From contig NC_084886.1 of NCBI RefSeq assembly GCF_958979055.1, positions 38,770,154 through 38,834,153 of the forward strand: DNA of 64,000 nucleotides, written 5' to 3'. Of this stretch, positions 1 through 11,981 are shown piece after piece. This DNA is from Alnus glutinosa. Taxonomy: Eukaryota; Streptophyta; Magnoliopsida; Fagales; Betulaceae. The notes beneath the pieces are model-generated. The model saw nothing but the letters and a program-made list of their open reading frames with translations. It made no database searches and was not told the DNA's origin. Position 1 is the first letter of the stretch, and each line of letters starts with the position of its first letter. Position numbers and translations under genes: made by a program.

Positions 1-216
1 GACTTCAAATGTTTGATTTGTTCTTTCCGATTGTCCATCAATCTGAGGGGGAACTGCCGTACTAAATTTTAACTTCGTTCCAAATGCGTCCTGCAAACAA
101 TGCCAAAATCGAGAGGTAACGCGTGGGTCACGATCTGAGATGATCGACACTGGTACACTAGGCAACCGTACAATCTCCTCCATGTACTCCTTTGCCAAAC
201 GACTCATATCATAAGT
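1..216 (-). pseudogene. Ty3/gypsy integrase core fragment
   Basis: Read on the minus strand this segment gives an uninterrupted reading frame with the integrase catalytic-core signature: an ISDRDPRV block, then SRFWHCLQDAFGTKLKFS, and further on the PPQIDGQSERTNQ block holding the catalytic Glu. This is the second half of the D,D-E core of a Ty3/gypsy polyprotein, the enzyme that inserts element cDNA into chromosomes. The frame runs off the left edge of the window. Upstream on the minus strand (right of about 220) the expected RNase H and reverse transcriptase are missing, so this is a broken copy. It lies on the same strand as the gag remnant at 2303-2880 and the LTR at 2898-5562 and probably belongs to the same element. 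Confidence 0.85.
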
Positions 217-1592
217 TGTTTTTAACGGGTAAGAAGCGTGTCGACTTCGAACTCCAATTCTCGTCGGCTCGCATTGATGTAGTTTTTTTTTTTTTTTTTT
301 TTTTTTGTTCATCTCACATTGGTATAGCTCCTCTGACGACTCTGAGTCTGTCGGTTCTTGTTCGTTTATTGACATCTTCTCATATGTTTCTGGCTCTAGT
401 ATTTTTCGTCCACTTCGTCCCAATATTGCGGCGGCGTACACTTTCTTCAGTATGAGGTTCCATATAGCAACATATCGCCGTTGACCGGTACTTTGATCTC
501 CACGAATCTTGGGCTTCGCCTCAATGGCGGTCTAACTGCATTTTCTATCGGGTAATACTGCCTAATTATATCTAATTATACGGACTCCAAACACAAAAGG
601 TAACCATATTGAACTACAACAAGAGACAAAAAGAATGGGATACCACAACCGCCTAATTGAGTTGTGTGAAGAAATATCAAGAAGAGACAATGTAAGGAAA
701 AAGTATATATGATGAGGAGAAGAGATGAGAAGAATTGAAATATTGCAAGGGTGAGAGGGAGATGGTACTAGGGAAATACATGCCGAGGATTACTCTCCCA
801 AGAGCAAGGTTTATATGCTTGGTGGGCGGTGAAAGAGACAAGAGAAAAAGAGAATGGTGCTAAAGGAAGGTTATCCAAAGCTTTAGGGCTTTGTCTCTTT
901 CATAAAATTTTGCCATGGAAAGAAGGAAGAAAATGAATGAGAAGTACTCACTAACCAATGTATGTGAGACTGGAAATTAAACCACTATATATGGTAGATG
1001 TTTTATTCTAGATAGGGTTTTTGCAAATCAAATGAGCCAAGTGTCATGTGAGCTGTTGGAATTAAATCTTTGGATGATGCACAAAACTCTTGTAGAAATA
1101 AAATTAAAATCAATATGAAAATTAACAATTATTTTATTTTTGGCCTAAAACAAATTCACTTTGAAACATATAAAACACATGCTAAAAATAGGTTGGAAGT
1201 CAAAGATGAAGTTACCAAAATGCTTATTGGGAACTTAGTTTATACTGAAAATAGCATTATCATTTTTTTTTTTTTTTGGATGGTGCACAAAATTCTTGTA
1301 GAACTGAAATAAAGTAAATCTGAAAATTAACGATTAAATAAATAAATTGTAAACAAATAATTGGTTGAAAAATATTATTGTTGATACTGGACAATATTAA
1401 TCCAATATCACCAATTATAAAAACAAAACGTAAAGCAGTTGTTTTTATTTACTTATTTATTTAATATCTTTACAAAATAGAAAAACAAGGGTGGACATCA
1501 AACCATGCTTTATAAAGCTTACTAAAATACCAGCAGTCAAATAAAATCAATGGTCAAACGTTTTCCATTCTTTACGGCTCAATCAAAACGTA

Positions 1593-1679
<87 letters not shown>

Positions 1680-2302
1680 TATAAAACTCATGAATTTGAC
1701 TTAATGTCAAACAGTAATAAAACAATAGGGAATAATAAATATTCTTTGTAATATTACAACAATAGTAATGTGAGCTTTGGAGTTTTGAAACCAAAAGATT
1801 TTTGTCAACACCATTTGAAGATAAGAATTTATGGAAAAGGTGTTTAGAAGGAAACTTTTATTGTTTCAAGGTAGGAAATGTCTTGGAATTTGAAGGACAC
1901 AAAAATTTTACACCACTAACGACTCTTGGTATTTCAGTCTAGTAAGGTAAATGTTGAACATGGTATTTGTGAGTTATAGGCTTACCACGCTTCCGTTACG
2001 CCACTCTGATACGATGTCAGCGAGGTATGCACCACTCCTAATAAAGGGGTCAATGATGAGTTTGACTTCTTTACTTGAAGGAAACATAATGAGCTCTTCA
2101 AAGGAAAATTCTTGAAAGTCCAACCACTTGGTATCTACGGCATGGCGTTTTCTTTACTCGAGTAGACATCTTCCTCCAAATGACTTGCTCCAAATCATTC
2201 TCCTCCTGAGGCTACTATAAAATTCTAACTCTAGAAATTCTAACCCTAGATCACAGCCTTTTAGTAGAAGATGATGACAACCACAGTAGCACTTCCATCT
2301 AC
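217..2302. other. gene-free interior of degraded gypsy element
   Basis: No protein can be supported here. The stretch lies between integrase and gag remnants where protease, reverse transcriptase and RNase H would be expected, and none is recognisable. It holds a T-tract at 283-306, a near-repeat of a TGATGCACAAAACTCTTGTAG-like motif (about 1073 and again about 1277), AT-rich filler and the AT microsatellite at 1595-1676. Large internal deletion or replacement of pol is the simplest reading. Confidence 0.5.
1595..1676. repeat. (AT)n microsatellite
   Basis: About 41 uninterrupted AT dinucleotides. It creates spurious Tyr/Ile-repeat reading frames that should not be called as genes. Confidence 0.97.
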
Positions 2303-2880
2303 TCAAACGAAACACCTCAAATAAGTCGGAAGCCTACTAGTGTCCCTCTTGCTGGAGGCATTAGCGTTCGTCAATTTTAAAGTGCAAACTTGAGCTGGTG
2401 CGATGTTCCCTCGTCCGTTGTATTGACTTTGACCTGATTGGTGATTAGCAGGTGCTCTGCAAACTCTGACAATGTGGCCCGATCTTTTACATCTATAGCA
2501 ATTGCTTGTTTGTGAGAACATTTCCCCAAGGTGTATCCTTCCACATCCTTTCAATCGCCAATACTCTGCTGATGAGGTCTTCTTGCACGTATACCGTTTG
2601 CGTTGCTAATAAAACCTCCAGGTTTGAAGCTTGATTCTTTGCAGTCTCAGCTTCATTGTTGACAACATTCCCAATAACTACATCATTGTCGGCCTTGTTG
2701 CATGCAATAGGTGCCATCTGAATTGGAACCACCTGTTTAAACCAAGCAAGGGAATACTTCCCCAACAATCTAACTTAAGTAAAAGACTGACTCTACTAGG
2801 CCGGAATGTGATTTCCCATTACCCCACTAAGTCTATCCTGATGATCTGGCTCCTACGAGTCTACAGAACCTTATAATCTT
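2303..2880 (-). pseudogene. Ty3/gypsy gag remnant with CCHC zinc knuckle
   Basis: On the minus strand the frame at 2303-2554 contains CYRCKRSGHIVRVC, an exact CX2CX4HX4C zinc knuckle of a retrotransposon nucleocapsid, which binds element RNA during packaging. Downstream of it are Gln/Ser/Asn-rich residues typical of the gag C-terminus. A second frame at 2493-2768 covers upstream gag in another phase, so at least one frameshift has occurred. The piece sits directly inside the primer binding site, as gag should. No intact start or full-length gag is present. Confidence 0.75.
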
Positions 2881-2893
2881 TGCTCTGATACCA
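2881..2893 (-). other. primer binding site, tRNA-iMet type
   Basis: The minus strand reads TGGTATCAGAGCA, complementary to the 3' end of initiator tRNA-Met, 4 bases inside the LTR boundary. It fixes the orientation (element reads right to left) and the LTR edge at 2898. Confidence 0.85.
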
Positions 2894-2897
2894 AAAC

Positions 2898-5562
2898 TGT
2901 AACGCCCCCAAGCCGTTAAGGGTTAGGTTCGTCCATTTTCAAACACCAAGCCGCAAAGATTCATAAGGTCTACTAGGAAACCTAGCTAATATGTTGAATT
3001 AAGAAAATTACTAGAAAATAATTTTAAAACTCAGAGCTTCAATAAATGCGGAAACGATTATTTCGAAAAGAGTAATAATCTTTAATACAATAATTGAAAT
3101 GCAAAGGAACTGGATTTATTGTGCAAGTGCACTTATTAAGGTAACAGAACAAAAATAATATCCTACTGCTAGCCTAGATCCCATCCCGGCTGCCTAGGTC
3201 TCTCTGATCATATCATGAAAACAAAACAAAATAAGGGGTGAGCGAGAAATGTTCAGTAAGGTAACCCTTAACCATAAAACGGTTGAGTTAACTTCATTTT
3301 CTTTAAAACAATTATTAAAATACACTTGAAATCTAAATTTCTAGAATACAAATAAAAATTCGGCATTTTACTTAACACATAAAATTACTGGTTGATAAAT
3401 AAATTTCTCATATATAGGGCCCATGTACACTATTACGCCATGTGTACTAGGATTGCGCGGTCTACTGCGACCTCAGTCAGGTAAACTGTGGCCACAAGCC
3501 CTGCCTCGTCAGCTAATTAATTGAAGTGCACTTCGCATGACATAGGGATGGATCCGCTCTCTCTAAGTCTTTGGGCGGTTGCCCTTCCATCCAAGCAACG
3601 GTACTGAGCTTAAACTCTGTAAATCTCTGTGAATATCTCTAGGGCCAAAATAATAGTCTCCTCCACACACGTGCTTCATTTATAAAAATCTCATTCTCAC
3701 AAATTATTCTTATTCCTTTGATAACTCTTGAGGCAACGTGTGGGAGGGTTTTTACTCTCATTTTCTCATTAATTTCAAAAAACTGTAACTTCCCGTCTCG
3801 GGATCCAACTACACAATTTACAAATAACTAAAAAATCCTTTATAACCAAAGCTTCTTTTAAAACAATGATTTCAAGATTAACATTTATACCGACAATTTT
3901 CATCTCAAAACTATTTTTTAAAATAGTCCTTCATGCATCAATATAATTTGAAATATAGAACAAGAACAATTAATTGCAAATATGTTTTAAAAAAAAAAAA
4001 AAGGATAAAGTAATATGACATAAAACAATTTGAAAAGGGGTAGAGGATCCCTTACTTCTTTGATAGCAATAAGTCGCTTGACTATCTCGACCGCTAACTA
4101 GTCACCTGGATACAGGTTCCAACAAATTAATACTACATACTCGCCACTAGAATATATCCAGACACTACTACGGTTCGTCTTGCTAGCCTATTGAGAATGA
4201 ATTTCTTAGGTATATGTAACGATATTACTCGAATCATACTTAAATCGTTAAATGAGTACTAATTCATTTTCTTTTACTGATATTAAAAAATGCAGTTCAA
4301 TAAAAGGCAATTGTCATAAGAAATATTCTCTATTATAGTCATAAAATTTGATAACTTCATGTATCACCAAACTTTACATATATTCAAAATAATTTATTAA
4401 AAAGGCCCCATAACTTTTAAAGCAATTAACAAGGACTTAAAAAAAAAACACTTGGATAAAAGAAAACGTATTTATTTTTCTGTGGGGCAGAATTAGAATA
4501 ACTAAAATCAAATACAGTTGTGTCAAGGGGGGTTTGTTATAAGGTCATTAGGGTAGAGGAGTAGAGGGAGAAAAATAATAGGAGTAATTTAGGACCTACA
4601 ATAAAAGGATAGAAAAGAAAGCAACCAGTCGATAATATATATATATATATTTCCTGGAATAGCGTTCTGTGCTTGAGTACCCGACATGATGGCCAGTAGG
4701 GCAAAGAAATTAGATAGGTTAGGAACGTTTTAAATAGGGGCTGTATTCTCAATGAATTGAAATAGAAGAAAAAATTAAAATAAAGATTGAGAGGTTAGGT
4801 GTATAAAATAATATTTCTTGTGAATGAAAAGAGGTAAGAGACAAGGACAAAGGTGCTATGGTCCCACCATGTCCCCTAGCAAAGAAAGAGAAGAGAGGAG
4901 ATAAAACAAATAGTTAGAAAAAGAAGGGCTGTACGTTTTCATATTCAAGAAGAAAGGTCAGAGTTCTACTTCATTGCTCTTTTGACATGAAATATAATAA
5001 AACACAAAAAAATATGTAGAGCAATTAGATGAAGAACAATAGGACAAAATAAAATAACTCACTTAGCATGTCAATACATGCTACGATTCTACAGAAAGAG
5101 GAAGGGACTAAAGAAGAAGAGAAAGGTAAGAGACAATACGGTACCTTGTCTAAGTGTTGAAGGCTGCGCAAGTGAAAAGGGGCGCGGCTAGAAAACAGTG
5201 AGGAAGAGAAATAAGGCGTCTGCTGAATTATTTTTGAGTAGGGTTTCGCTATTTGACGGCTAGGGTTTTAGGTATTAAAATAGGTCTTCTTCTTCTTTTT
5301 TTTTATGATAATAAACTTGAATAAAAATATAAAATCTGGTCCTTATATTTTAATATAAATATATAATATAAAAGTGAGACTTAAATTGATATACAAATCA
5401 CTAAATTTAAAAGCATGTATTTAATAAAATATAGAAGCGGTTCTTTAATTAAACTTAAATTAATATATATAAAATCAGGTGTTTCTTATTTCTGTCCAGT
5501 CATCCATTCTCATAGGTAGTAAAAGACCATTTTACCCTCGAAAGGGAGTTGGGGTTATTACA
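2898..5562 (-). repeat. 5' LTR of minus-strand gypsy element
   Basis: On the plus strand the segment starts TGTAACGCCCCC beside the primer binding site and ends GGGGTTATTACA, giving TG...CA ends and, on the minus strand, a start of TGTAATAACCCC typical of plant gypsy LTRs. Length about 2.67 kb. The interior has no coding potential, with an A-tract near 3983 and a TA run near 4636. The partner LTR lies outside the window or is lost, so the outer boundary at 5562 rests on terminal sequence only. Confidence 0.7.
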
Positions 5563-7439
5563 CTAAGAGTCTTAAGGATTTCTTCCCACAAAAAAGAGTT
5601 CAACAAGAGACAGATAATAACTCAAATTAATTAAAGATTGCAACTGCTTCATTAATTATTACCTAATAGAGCAACCCTCATAAAAAAATAAGATCAAAAC
5701 TATTTTACATTTCTTTAGATAATTTTTTTCTTAATTTTACATATATAAAATAAATATGGTCAACATCCAAATTAGATATGAAATATTTCAGGAAAAAATT
5801 GAAGAGAGAGATGTCTAAAAGAGGGAGGAGAAATTCAATTTGTTCAAAAGCTCTAAATATTTTTTCGACTTCTGTAAAATTTTGACCATCTCGTGCTTGA
5901 AGAGAAATTCAAATTTCAATTTGTTCAAAAGCTCTGAATTTGATTTTCCTTTGTTTTGGTATTTGATTCTCAATAGCCATGTTATTTCTTCTTAGTCTTA
6001 TTTTGATTTTATAATTATAGATTTGTAGAAAAATAATAAAGGATTTTCTTGGAAGACCCGTTTTATGATCCTATAGGAATAGCTAATATTTCTCTCATTT
6101 TTTATAAGAATAATTATTTCTCTTGGTAGATAAATTGTTATTACCATGAAAATAACTATTCATAGGAAGGGTGTAAACCAAATAAAAGAATAAATATTTC
6201 ATGGGAATAGTCATTTCATTTTAAAAACTTATTCTGCGAACCAAACAAGGCTTTATATGTTTACTATTTGCTCATAAAAAGAAAAACATTTTTTTTGTAA
6301 CTAAAAATAGGTATTTTTTTTAAGAGAGAAAAAAAAGAAAAAGAAAAAGGATACCTTGTATCATTATGGGTTGTAAAGCCTCTATTGTACAGCGTCCACT
6401 TAGAAGTTGACAAGTCATCAAAAAACACAAAATACAATTCATATGAAAACACCAAATTCTTTTCGTTTGTCTTGTCTTGCTCATTCAACACCCTAAACCC
6501 CATTAAATAGAAACTATCAGATTGAATTTTTTAACCGGCCCTCTTTTGGACCTTTTTGTAACTGGTATGGGATTTTCTTTTCCATTTAGGGGTTTGGATC
6601 CATCTTTCTTCTTAATACCCATTCCCTTTTGATGTTAAAAGAAACTATATTTGGATCTTGTAATGGAAGTTTATCTTCAAATGTTCGTGAGAAAAATCAT
6701 TTACAGTTTGTAGAGATCACACATGATTTCCATCAAATTTTGATAGATCCGGCTAGAAGTAGGTATAAAAAGAATAGTTCGTGTTAAGCTTCTAGCTGAT
6801 CTGAATAGATCGATTAGTGTGCCTATCCACCGGAGAGATTAGCTTCATCCCCGGCCCTTGTTTCAAGATTGCCCATCTGGAGCTTTCATTATTTACCATT
6901 CTGTTTTTGTTGTATGTGTTTCTAAATATTTGTTTCCTCAACTATAGTTGATAGACAAGAATCCACGCAGGGCAATTTCTTTGTTCTAGGCTGCGATAAA
7001 TGTTGGGGACTTTGCGGTGGATTCCGGCAGCTATGTTTGGCTGAGCAAGTGGTGGTTTTTTTTAACAGATTCGGTGAGATCTTTGCCAAGGAGAAAACTC
7101 AAAAAATGCTTTTTTTTCTCTATTGTTTTGTTTTTTGGTATAAAATTTGGTGTTTTCATGTCTAATGTTAAGAGCGTGTTTAAATAATGTGTCAATATTT
7201 TATTAGAGGCTGTAAAAGTAGAGTTTTATAACCCATTCTTATGAGCTCTAAAAAAAAATGATATTTGTGTTAATTTGTATTTATCCGTATAAAATAAAGA
7301 AGGATCAGACACTAAAAGCCAAAGATTCCAAAATGGGATGGTATTTAATTTTTGTTTGTAGACCGTCACCAATTATATATATACACATGCAAACGCATGC
7401 GAATCTTTTGTTGGAACATATTCGATATATGTCGACTAC
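5563..7439. other. gene-free AT-rich stretch
   Basis: No gene is supported. About 6080-6255 resembles the element at 7443-8165 (same GGAATAG-type interior and a right end reading GCGAACCAAACAAGGC) and is probably one end of a degraded Tourist-like element. About 6510-7080 is less AT-rich and reads like old coding or LINE-derived sequence, but no family could be named. Confidence 0.45.
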
Positions 7440-7442
7440 TTA

Positions 7443-8165
7443 AGCTTTGTTTGGTTTGTGGAATGACCACTCTATTAGGAAAATGAATAGCTGTTTCTGG
7501 GAATAAAAGGTGGTGGAATGGAATGGCTATTCCTATTCATTTGTTTAGTAATAATTCACACATTTTAATCGGAGTTCAAAAAAAAATTACTAAAAAAACC
7601 ATACATTATATTATTATTTTTTTTTTAAAAAAATCAAATTAAAAAATAAAACATAAAAATTTTAAAATAAACTGGTGGGTGGCCAACCACCCACAGTTGA
7701 ACCGGAGGTGGCCGCAGCCACCTCCAAGTGGCCTCAGGGGGTGGCTGGCCACCCCCAATGTACTCTAAGGGTAGCCTGTGCCACCCCCACTTGCTTCGGG
7801 GGTGGTCGTACCACCCCTAGAAAGCCTCAGTGGTCCCCCCGAGGCATTCCAGGGGTAGTGCGACCACCCCTAGCCCTCCACAGTGGCTGGCCAACCACCC
7901 CAATGGATGGCCGGCCAACCACTTTGGGGTTTAGATTTACTTTTTTTTTTTTCCTTTTTTTTTTTTATAAAAAAATATTTGAAAGAAAAAAAAAAAAAAA
8001 GAGTTTTTTTTTTTTTAAAAAAATGATGTCTTTACCCAAATGAATAGTTATTCCTTTCATTTTTTAGAGGAATATGTATTCATCTTCGTAAGGGAATAGC
8101 TATTCCACTGAGAATAGAAATAACCATTCCATTCCAGGGGCCTATTCAGCGGACCAAACAATGCC
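7443..8165. mobile_element. Tourist-like (PIF/Harbinger) MITE with GC-rich core
   Basis: Imperfect terminal inverted repeats: the left end reads AGCTTTGTTTGG and the reverse complement of the right end GGCATTGTTTGG. A TTA target duplication lies on each side (7440-7442 and 8166-8168). Subterminal GGAATAG/CTATTCC motifs are also inverted. The 723-bp element has no transposase. Its centre (about 7675-7925) is unusually GC-rich, with many GGGTGG/CCACCC blocks that pair with each other; a Pro/Gly-rich reading frame there is an artefact of this composition. TTA duplications and TTTGTTTGG-type ends are characteristic of Tourist elements. Confidence 0.8.
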
Positions 8166-8243
8166 TTAGTTTCCTAGTTTAATGTATTGTTTCCTAGCTA
8201 GTTTAATCAAACTCACCTAACCAATCATTAAAAATATAAAAAA

Positions 8244-8880
8244 GGAAAAAATATATATATTATTCTCAAACTACCACTGTACCACTCAATTGTCTATGTC
8301 CCTCCAATCTACCAATTGTATCAATATTACTCCTTAAATTACCAAAACATGTCAATGTCTCCCCTAAGACCAAAAAAAAAAAAAAAAAAAAAGAGAGAGA
8401 GAGAGAGAAATGACCATAAATTTTTTTCAATAAGATAAAAATGTCTTTATAAATTCGGGAAAAAAAAAACTAAAACTAGAAAATAAAAATAAATTTTAAA
8501 AAAACAAAATTAAAAAAATTAAAAAAAACGAAAAAGAACGATTTTTTTTTTTAAAAAAAAAAAACAAAAAATTAACTGAAAATTATAAAAGAAAAATGAA
8601 AAAAAAAATAAACTGAGAAAAAAGAAGAGAAAAACCCGTTTTTATTTTTTATTTTATTTTATTTTATTTTTGTATAACTTTTAGTTATTTTAGATTTTTT
8701 TTAAATAATAATTTTTGTTTTTTTTTTTTAATTTTAATAAATTTATAAAGAGTATTTTTGTCATTACGAGAGACATTGACATTTGACATTTTTCGGTAGT
8801 TTAAGAGAAAAGATCGACAGAATTAATAATTTAAAGAAGGAGATAGCTAATAATTTGAAGAGATTATTTGTATTTTTCCC
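8244..8880. mobile_element. fold-back, MULE-like MITE
   Basis: The two ends are imperfect inverted repeats of about 130 bp: left GGAAAAAATATATATATTATTC; the reverse complement of the right end begins GGGAAAAATACAAATAATCTC. Both sides share GTCAATGTCTC and a following CGTAA/CCTAA. The interior is A- and T-tracts only. Long ends starting GGRAAAATAC, followed by text like ...CAAACTACC..., resemble plant Mutator-like MITEs. The flanks share ATATAAA but no clean 9-bp duplication, so the class is tentative. Confidence 0.5.
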
Positions 8881-9400
8881 ATATAAACCCATAACTAACC
8901 ACAAAACTTGCGTACAATTAATGTATCAGATTGGGTCTTAAATTCTTAATTAACTCCCTTGACCATGCATGTATTGTCAATAGTGAATAGACAATGACTC
9001 AATATGACCAATTCGCATATATCTTGGCGGGCGCATTGACTCACCTAACCAATTGTTGGATATCTCTAATCTTATCACCAGCGGTCACTTTCTATCGTCC
9101 TAGTTTTTTTTTAAAAAAATGATAGTTTTTATTATCCATAATATATAAGATTAAAATAATAGGTGATGGTAAAGTCGGATAAAAAAAAATAAAATAAATG
9201 TACGTAGGCGATATATGTAATTAAATTGGAGTAGGTTGAAGTTCAATTTTCAAAAGATGATGTAAATGATAATTGTACACACATTAAATATATATATCTT
9301 TATAATTAATCGGAAGATAATACAAAAACATAAATTATACACAAATTACACATTCTCCACTCACATGAGGTGAGACCTACTATCACATGGGTCACACCCT
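8881..9400. other. gene-free AT-rich stretch
   Basis: No open frame or known repeat recognised; AT-rich DNA with scattered short A-tracts. Confidence 0.5.
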
Positions 9401-9401
9401 A

Positions 9402-9575
9402 TATGAATGGGGTGTATAATAAATGTGTAATGTGAGGTTTTTTTTTAATCATTACTCCTCTCTATATTGGGTTGGTAATCAACAAATGTCGAAAGGGACA
9501 AAAGTGGACCAATATATTTAGAGTTTGATGTTTGACTAAGATTTATTCCAAACAAATAGTATTGTTTCCATGTTG
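9402..9575. repeat. direct repeat, copy 1
   Basis: About 175 bp, from the AATGGGGTGTATAATAAATG region to ...AAACAAATAGTATTGTTTCC, repeated almost exactly at 9783-9955 with only a few base changes. The spacer between the copies carries two fold-back hairpins. Confidence 0.85.
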
Positions 9576-9587
9576 GGTAATACTTGA

Positions 9588-9630
9588 GAGTAGCAAAATT
9601 TCTGGAAATCATCAGGAAATTTTGCTACTC
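9588..9630. repeat. perfect 15-bp-arm hairpin, copy 1
   Basis: Arms GAGTAGCAAAATTTC (9588-9602) and its exact reverse complement (9616-9630) around a 13-base loop TGGAAATCATCAG. A small GCTACTCCGTAGC palindrome overlaps the right arm. Confidence 0.85.
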
Positions 9631-9695
9631 CGTAGCAGTGCTCTTCCATGTTTCTCTGATGTTTGACCAATATAAATAATTACAGAAATGCCATT

Positions 9696-9738
9696 GAGAA
9701 GCAAAATTTCCGGATGATTTCCAGAAATTTTGCTATTC
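9696..9738. repeat. 15-bp-arm hairpin, copy 2, loop inverted
   Basis: Arms GAGAAGCAAAATTTC and GAAATTTTGCTATTC around loop CGGATGATTTCCA. The loop is the reverse complement of the loop of the hairpin at 9588 with one mismatch, while the flanks keep the same orientation. Confidence 0.8.
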
Positions 9739-9782
9739 CGTAGCAGTGCTCTTCCATGTTTCTCTGACGTTTGACCAATATA

Positions 9783-9955
9783 CGAATGAGGTGTATAATA
9801 AATGTGTAATGTGAGGTTTTTTTTTAATCATTACTCCTCTCTATATTGGGTTGGTAATCAACAAATGTCAAAAGGGACAAAAGTGGGCCAATATATTTAG
9901 AGTTTGATGTTTGACTAAGATTTATTCCAAACAAATAGTACTGTTTCCATGTTTC
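9783..9955. repeat. direct repeat, copy 2
   Basis: Second copy of the repeat at 9402-9575, about 381 bp downstream. Confidence 0.85.
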
Positions 9956-10124
9956 TCTGAAAAGTTCTAAGCTAATTATTATATTTTTAGGACAAAGTGG
10001 GTCCTAAAAACCAGAAAAATATTAGTGTATAGTTGTGGGCCTGAATTACAAGGCTAGGAATGGGCCTTATAGCCTAAAGCAAGAGTACTGTAAAGTGGGC
10101 CGATTTGGGCCCAGGAGGGGAGGA

Positions 10125-11200
10125 TAAGAGAAGACCCATCTTGGTTTTGTGGTTGCTGTTTGGATAATTCAATCAAGAGACACGTAAACTTTCTATACAA
10201 AGCTCAATGACTAAGGCACAAAGGATGAAGTCATTAAAATACTGGATAATGCTGCATACAAGCTGAAACACGTTTAAATAATAAGCTCGTGGCTGGTATG
10301 CAACGATACACATGTGCTAAGTGCGTCTATGCAACATGCATGTGTGTGATGGCTAGTGCTTTGCATTGGGTGGTATAATTAGCATGTGTATACTCAAAAT
10401 TTAATCTAGTATAAGAGTAAGATAAATACTTATAAAGCACACAAAATACTCATAACTTTTCAACGTGGAACAAATAGTAATTGAAAAAATATAGGGAAAG
10501 TTGAAATATTAAAATTATTGGAGGGAAATTTAAATTTTCATAAAATAATTTTCATCAATGGTAAGGGAATGTATAATGGAATGCATTTAAATAGGGAATA
10601 AAAAAATAGTTTAGTTCCTTAAATTAAAGAAAAGTTTAAGAAAAGCGGCTCTTTTAGATCTCTCGTGGTTTTAATCTTTTGAAAACAAACAGCGTCAAGT
10701 GTTGAACAAATAATGTTTTCCCTTAGATTGACGGTGATGTCGTTTGCTACTTTTTAATCTAGTTTGTTCATTTTTAATGATAGATCTGCTGTGATTTTTT
10801 TAAGAGCAAACAAGCCAGATTCATTGAATGACACCACTAATCCATAATAATAACTTGCCCAAGAAAAAAGATAAAGAATAAAATAAAATAAAATCTAAAA
10901 AATAAAATAGAAGTGTCTAAATAACACTTCAAAAAACAAAACAAAAAACTAGATATGAAGTCGGGTTTGTCAAGTTTAACTTGTTTCTCGGATCAGATCT
11001 GGGGAGAGAGATGTATGAGTTGACTTTATCGGTAGCTTTCTGAGATGCGAAAATAAAGAAATCGACCCATACCGATGAATCTAAACTCTTAAATTATTTG
11101 TTGGAATCAGAATCTTTCTAAATTATTTGTCCAATCATTATTTATTTCATTAAACAACTTAATTTTTATTTAATCAAATAAATTATATAAATGATCTCTC
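10125..11200. other. upstream region of UGT locus, paralogous to 60225-62000
   Basis: No gene. The sequence aligns by eye with the region upstream of the UGT pseudogene (for example GTTTGGATAATTCAATCAAG at 10160 and again at 60261), showing that the duplication covers at least 2 kb of 5' flank. The second copy has a LINE-like insertion at this level. Confidence 0.7.
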
Positions 11201-11215
11201 CTAATAATAAATTAC

Positions 11216-11300
11216 ATTATTATTTTAAGCTCTCCCTGTCTCACTCTCACATAGGCAAGGCAAGATCTCAGTCATGCATGAGACTGCGTCGCCAGCTTGC
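11216..11300 (+). repeat. duplicated promoter-proximal segment, upstream copy
   Basis: The text TTTTAAGCTCTCC ... CTCACTCTCACATAGGCAAGGCAAGATCTCAG ... GAGACTGCGTCGCC recurs at about 12076-12164, directly before the UGT TATA region. The paralogous locus has it once (about 62415-62505), so the extra copy arose in this locus. Confidence 0.7.
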
Positions 11301-11689
11301 TTGTTTGTTTGTAGTCGTGGTTGGTTTATAAAGCATTCATCATCAAAAAAAAAAAAAAAAAAACTAGTGATAGTGAGAGGATGGTATGATAATTTTATTC
11401 CTCTAGTATTGTGCACTCAGTATGAAACAGGGCTCGCGGGTGGTGTTATTTTGTTAAAAGTTTTTAATTCTTCTCTATGCTCAGATTTCTATCTTGTCAG
11501 TCAAATTTTGACGCCAACATATGCATTCGCATTGCACGTCCAGCGAAGCTCCATTTGTTTTTTCATGTAACAGAGTCAAACTGACTTCCTTTGGGACCAA
11601 CAATTAAAGTTTGGTCGGTAGCATTTCTCAATTTATAATTGTAGGCGTGCGTCAATGACGGCGGCGTTGAACTTGGACGCGGTAATTAA

Positions 11690-11981
11690 GGGCTTGTTTG
11701 AAAAAGACATGTACAGAATAAAATAAATTAGTGAGTTGTTAATTTTAAAATTAATAAAAAGTGATGATATGATATAAAAAGATGAAAATATTTTGTTTTG
11801 TAGTGAATTTTTTTATTTGAATAATAATAAAAAATTATTAATGTGAAATAAAAAGTGAAAAAAAAAAAGTAAAAATGTTTTAATGTTGATGAGAAGTAAA
11901 AAATATAAAAAAAAAATAAAAAAGGTACAAAAATAGTACACGCATTACTGTATACTGCGCTGCAACTTAAGAAACAAGGCC
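11690..11981. mobile_element. Tourist-like MITE in UGT upstream region
   Basis: Ends GGGCTTGTTTG and, on the complement, GGCCTTGTTTC, flanked by TAA on both sides (11687-11689 and 11982-11984). The paralogous UGT locus carries the unoccupied site (single TAA at 62324-62326, within GGTAATTAAATTTTAG), so both element limits and the 3-bp target duplication are supported directly. The 292-bp AT-rich interior does not code for protein. It sits about 250 bp upstream of the UGT start codon and could affect expression; that is inference. Confidence 0.9.

Noticed and set aside
1579..1794. 71-residue frame with an Ile/Tyr repeat
   Set aside because: Created by the (AT)n microsatellite; no start context or homology.
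2881..2893. tRNA gene signal at TGCTCTGATACCA (also 38921, 49612, 50578)
   Set aside because: Only the primer complement of tRNA-iMet is present beside LTRs; no cloverleaf.
7675..8043. 122-residue Pro/Gly-rich frame
   Set aside because: Lies wholly within the GC-rich core of a Tourist-like element and ends in a homopolymer; composition explains the open frame.
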